A DNA stretch of 15,404 nucleotides from Methanotrichaceae archaeon (GTDB lineage: Archaea; Halobacteriota; Methanosarcinia; Methanotrichales; Methanotrichaceae): NCBI GenBank assembly GCA_013329455.1, contig DUKF01000059.1, positions 1-15,404 on the forward strand, read 5' to 3'. The position numbers and the translations under genes are program-made. Position 1 is the stretch's first letter. Each line of letters opens with the position of its first letter. Shown piece after piece: positions 12,921 through 15,404 of the stretch. The notes beneath the pieces are model-generated. The model had not been told where the DNA came from. It did not search any database and saw only the letters and a program-made list of their open reading frames with translations.

Positions 12921-15404
12921 ATGGACGGACAGAGATGGAGACCGATTATGGTGGTCGGTCTGGTGCTCGCCCTGGTGGCAGCATCCGCATCGGCTGAACC
13001 GGGGTTGTCTTCAGATCCGGATCCTATTGCCGAACCGATCAGTGCGGCCATGGATCTATTTCTCGACGATGAGCTCGCAGACGGCGAAGAGAACCTGCCG
13101 GTGATAGTGATCTTCAACGATGGTGCGAAAAAAGAGGTTGAAGGCCTGGAAGTGAAGTACTCCTACAACCTCATAAACGGGGTTGCAGGTTCCATCGACC
13201 CCTCGGCCCTTCAAGAGCTGGCCACGGACCCGGACGTTGCGGGAGTTTATCCTGACGGGTCGGTGGTGGTGGCCCAACCGATAAACGTCACCAAGGACAA
13301 CAGGACCTTCTGCGCCACCAGCAGGGTTAACGTGTTACCCCTCTGGGACCGGGGCATAAACGGGTCTGGCGTAGTGGTGGCGATCCTGGACTCGGGCATA
13401 GACGAGAACCATCCGGACCTGGCAGGAAAAGTCGTGGGCGAGGTCAACTTCGTCGATACCGAGAGGACCACCGACGACCTCCTCGGCCACGGTACCGCGG
13501 TGGCGGGGATTATCGCGGGATCAGGCACAGCCTCAGGTGGGCAGTACATGGGGGTGGCTCCGGGAGCGAGCCTTCTGAACGTGAGGGTAATCGACAGCGA
13601 GGGCTCAGGCCAGATATCTGATATCATAGCGGGGATCGACTGGGCCATCGAAAACGATGCCGATGTCCTCAGCATGAGCCTCGGAGGTCTCAATCTCGGC
13701 GAGAGCAACCCGCCGATATCGATGGCCGCAGACAACGCCATGGACGCGGGAACCGTAGCCTGCGTTGCTGCAGGTAACCTCGATGAAAGGCTTCTTCTTT
13801 TGATGCTGGTCGCCTCCTCGGTCTGTCTCGGGTGCGTCGAGTCGCCCGGTGACGGCGTCAAGGTAATTACTGTGGGGGCCACCGACTGCGACGACCGGAT
13901 CGCCGCTTTCAGCGGGTCCGGTCCCCTGCGGGACGGAAGGTACAAGCCGACCCTGGTGGCTCCAGGGGTGAACGTAGTCACGACAGTGCCGCCCAACCTC
14001 GATATCGAGGGGAAGCTAAACAGCTATTACGCGGGAGCTTCGGGAACGAGCCTATCGACTCCCGTCGTCGCGGGGGTTGCAGCGCTGCTCATCCAGGCGG
14101 AGCCGGAGATAACCCCGGCCGGAGTGAAGGCGGCTCTGACGAGGGGCGCCACGAAGCTGAATAATACTCAGGACGAGGAGTACGAGACCTACTACCAGGG
14201 AGCCGGCCTCCTAGACGCCAAGAAGTCTTTCGATATCCTGGGCACTTATCAGCTCTGCAGCGTCCTTCCGGACCGCTGGTCGGCGGGCAGGTGGGTCTAC
14301 GGCGACTTCTGGGTCGTCGGCGACGACACCGTTTACGGTAGCCTCGATACCGGAGCCGACAGGTTCCAGAAGAAGATGTATGCTCTGGCACCCGGAGACG
14401 TGGACTGGAACTCCAAGTTCCTCTTCTTTTCGGATAAGGAGCTTTCGAACGTTGCCACCTCTGCCTCGGGACCCATAGCCAAATGGACCTCGGTCCAGCC
14501 CCTGCCAAGGAATATCCCGGCCAACGGCCAGAGGGTCTTTGGCGCCACCATCAGCATTCCCGAGGATGCTCTCCCGGGACGATACGACGGCTTCATCGAC
14601 ATATCCGAGAACGGAAGCAGGATATTTTCTCTTCCCCTAACGGTCGAGGTGGCCGAATCGATCGAGATGGACACAGGCCGGGGCTCGGTCCCCGGATCCC
14701 TCGTCAAGGGTGAGTGGGACTACTACTACGTCGACGTTCCGACCAGCACCGACGAGCTGAAGTGCTCCCTGCGTTGGGAGGGCGAGCCGGACCTGGACCT
14801 ATTCCTCCTATCGCCCACCAGCGAGTACTATCCCGCTGGGCAGGATGAAGGGGTCGAGACCGTCTCGGTAGACACGCCGCCCACGGGCCGGTGGCTGGTA
14901 GCGGCCCATGCAAGAAACATTACCGGCGAGTCAGATTACGTTCTGGAGGTGGAACGAACCCTTCTCGCCACCTCGCCCAAGAGGTGGTCTGTAGGCTCCC
15001 TCGATCCGGGCGATACGAAGGAGGCCCAGTTCAGCCTCAGAAACGGAGGCCCAGCCCTCGCCAACGTCACCTACGCCGGGATGATGGAGAACGTTGAGAA
15101 GGAGGAGTGGAACGACTCGATCGGTGACAAGGTGATCTGGACGGTGCCGATAGAGGTCCCGGCCAACGTCACAAGGCTCGGCGTGAGGCTGACCTGGGAC
15201 GATCCCGACAGCGATCTTGCCCTTCTCCTCTTCAACGAGAATGGAAGGCCCGTGGACGTCTCCTACGGCAGCGATGTCAAAGGAGAGGTGGGCGCCACCC
15301 ATCCGGCTCCTGGCACCTGGAGAGCGATAGTCTACGGGTATCATGTGACCACGAAGGCGAGGCAGCCTTTCGACCTCGAGGCGACCTTCTACGTCCAGGA
15401 GACC
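12921..15404 (+). CDS. Secreted S8 (subtilisin-like) serine protease, partial at window end
   Basis: Open for 828 codons to the window end, so the C-terminus is unseen. Order: signal peptide (1-25, ending ASASA); an inhibitor-I9-like pro-domain (about 58-118); the S8 catalytic domain with Asp157 in AILDSGID, His190 in GHGTAVAG, oxyanion-hole Asn286 in VAAGN and Ser377 in GTSLSTPVVAG; then beta domains. Two of these look like pre-peptidase C-terminal type repeats (about 597-674 and 735-828), each with a D-x-D-L-x-L-L core (EPDLDLFLLSP, DPDSDLALLLFN). Between Asn286 and SPGD (308) sits a 21-residue hydrophobic stretch ending VCLGCVE, about twice the usual loop length and lipobox-like. A GGGAGTGG lies upstream of the ATG. 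Divergent from the archaeosortase operon, 77 bases away. It acts outside the cell; its substrate is unknown. Confidence 0.92.
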   Translation, partial: MDGQRWRPIMVVGLVLALVAASASAEPGLSSDPDPIAEPISAAMDLFLDDELADGEENLPVIVIFNDGAKKEVEGLEVKYSYNLINGVAGSIDPSALQELATDPDVAGVYPDGSVVVAQPINVTKDNRTFCATSRVNVLPLWDRGINGSGVVVAILDSGIDENHPDLAGKVVGEVNFVDTERTTDDLLGHGTAVAGIIAGSGTASGGQYMGVAPGASLLNVRVIDSEGSGQISDIIAGIDWAIENDADVLSMSLGGLNLGESNPPISMAADNAMDAGTVACVAAGNLDERLLLLMLVASSVCLGCVESPGDGVKVITVGATDCDDRIAAFSGSGPLRDGRYKPTLVAPGVNVVTTVPPNLDIEGKLNSYYAGASGTSLSTPVVAGVAALLIQAEPEITPAGVKAALTRGATKLNNTQDEEYETYYQGAGLLDAKKSFDILGTYQLCSVLPDRWSAGRWVYGDFWVVGDDTVYGSLDTGADRFQKKMYALAPGDVDWNSKFLFFSDKELSNVATSASGPIAKWTSVQPLPRNIPANGQRVFGATISIPEDALPGRYDGFIDISENGSRIFSLPLTVEVAESIEMDTGRGSVPGSLVKGEWDYYYVDVPTSTDELKCSLRWEGEPDLDLFLLSPTSEYYPAGQDEGVETVSVDTPPTGRWLVAAHARNITGESDYVLEVERTLLATSPKRWSVGSLDPGDTKEAQFSLRNGGPALANVTYAGMMENVEKEEWNDSIGDKVIWTVPIEVPANVTRLGVRLTWDDPDSDLALLLFNENGRPVDVSYGSDVKGEVGATHPAPGTWRAIVYGYHVTTKARQPFDLEATFYVQET

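Noticed and set aside
13247..13996. 249-codon minus-strand frame opposite the S8 protease
   Set aside because: The plus strand carries the catalytic triad motifs continuously through this stretch; the opposite frame shows only Ser/Pro/Thr-rich low complexity.
1..15404. CRISPR array, prophage or defence system
   Set aside because: No regularly spaced repeats, no cas, nuclease, helicase or phage structural genes are visible; the only mobile genes are the two IS-type transposases.

Overview
The window looks like a chromosomal stretch of a GC-rich methanogenic euryarchaeon, most likely a relative of Methanothrix (Methanosaeta). This rests on gene content (archaeal dihydroneopterin aldolase MptD, archaetidylserine synthase and decarboxylase, an ArtA-type archaeosortase, a RimK-type ATP-grasp ligase), on archaeal TATA-type promoters with short or absent leaders, and on methanogen-style IS4 and IS630 elements. 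The genus is an inference.

Layout. Bases 1-104 look like the 3' end of an IS630-like element, followed by about 400 bases without a gene. A minus-strand cluster follows, in transcription order: a small rhodanese (3136-2783), a RimK-family ligase (2750-1863) broken by an in-frame TAG codon, and purA (1824-559). Upstream on the same strand is an exported, strongly acidic protein (3893-3345) with its own promoter and ribosome binding site. Divergent from it is thiL (4059-5060, +), which converges on moaA (6006-5098, -), probably leaderless. From 6341 to 8734 lies a gene for an exported NosD-like beta-helix protein, cut in two by a complete IS4-family element (7039-8444) with 18-bp inverted repeats and an exact 10-bp target duplication. 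An A+T-rich gap leads to a sodium:solute symporter (9080-10513, +).

The last part holds a tightly overlapping minus-strand operon, in transcription order: archaeosortase (artA), archaetidylserine decarboxylase (asd), archaetidylserine synthase (pssA) and mptD. In haloarchaea the homologous PssA, PssD and ArtA act together to replace the C-terminus of secreted proteins with a lipid anchor, so this operon plausibly encodes lipid supply and enzyme for such anchoring. Divergent from it is a large secreted S8 (subtilisin-like) protease with pro-domain and C-terminal beta domains, running off the window end. It has an odd hydrophobic, lipobox-like insertion just after the oxyanion-hole asparagine.

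The observations most worth following are the amber codon in the RimK-family gene, the precisely reconstructable IS4 insertion, the artA-asd-pssA operon with a probable CTG start for asd, and the insertion in the S8 protease. I see no CRISPR array, tRNA or rRNA, and no convincingly new multi-gene system.
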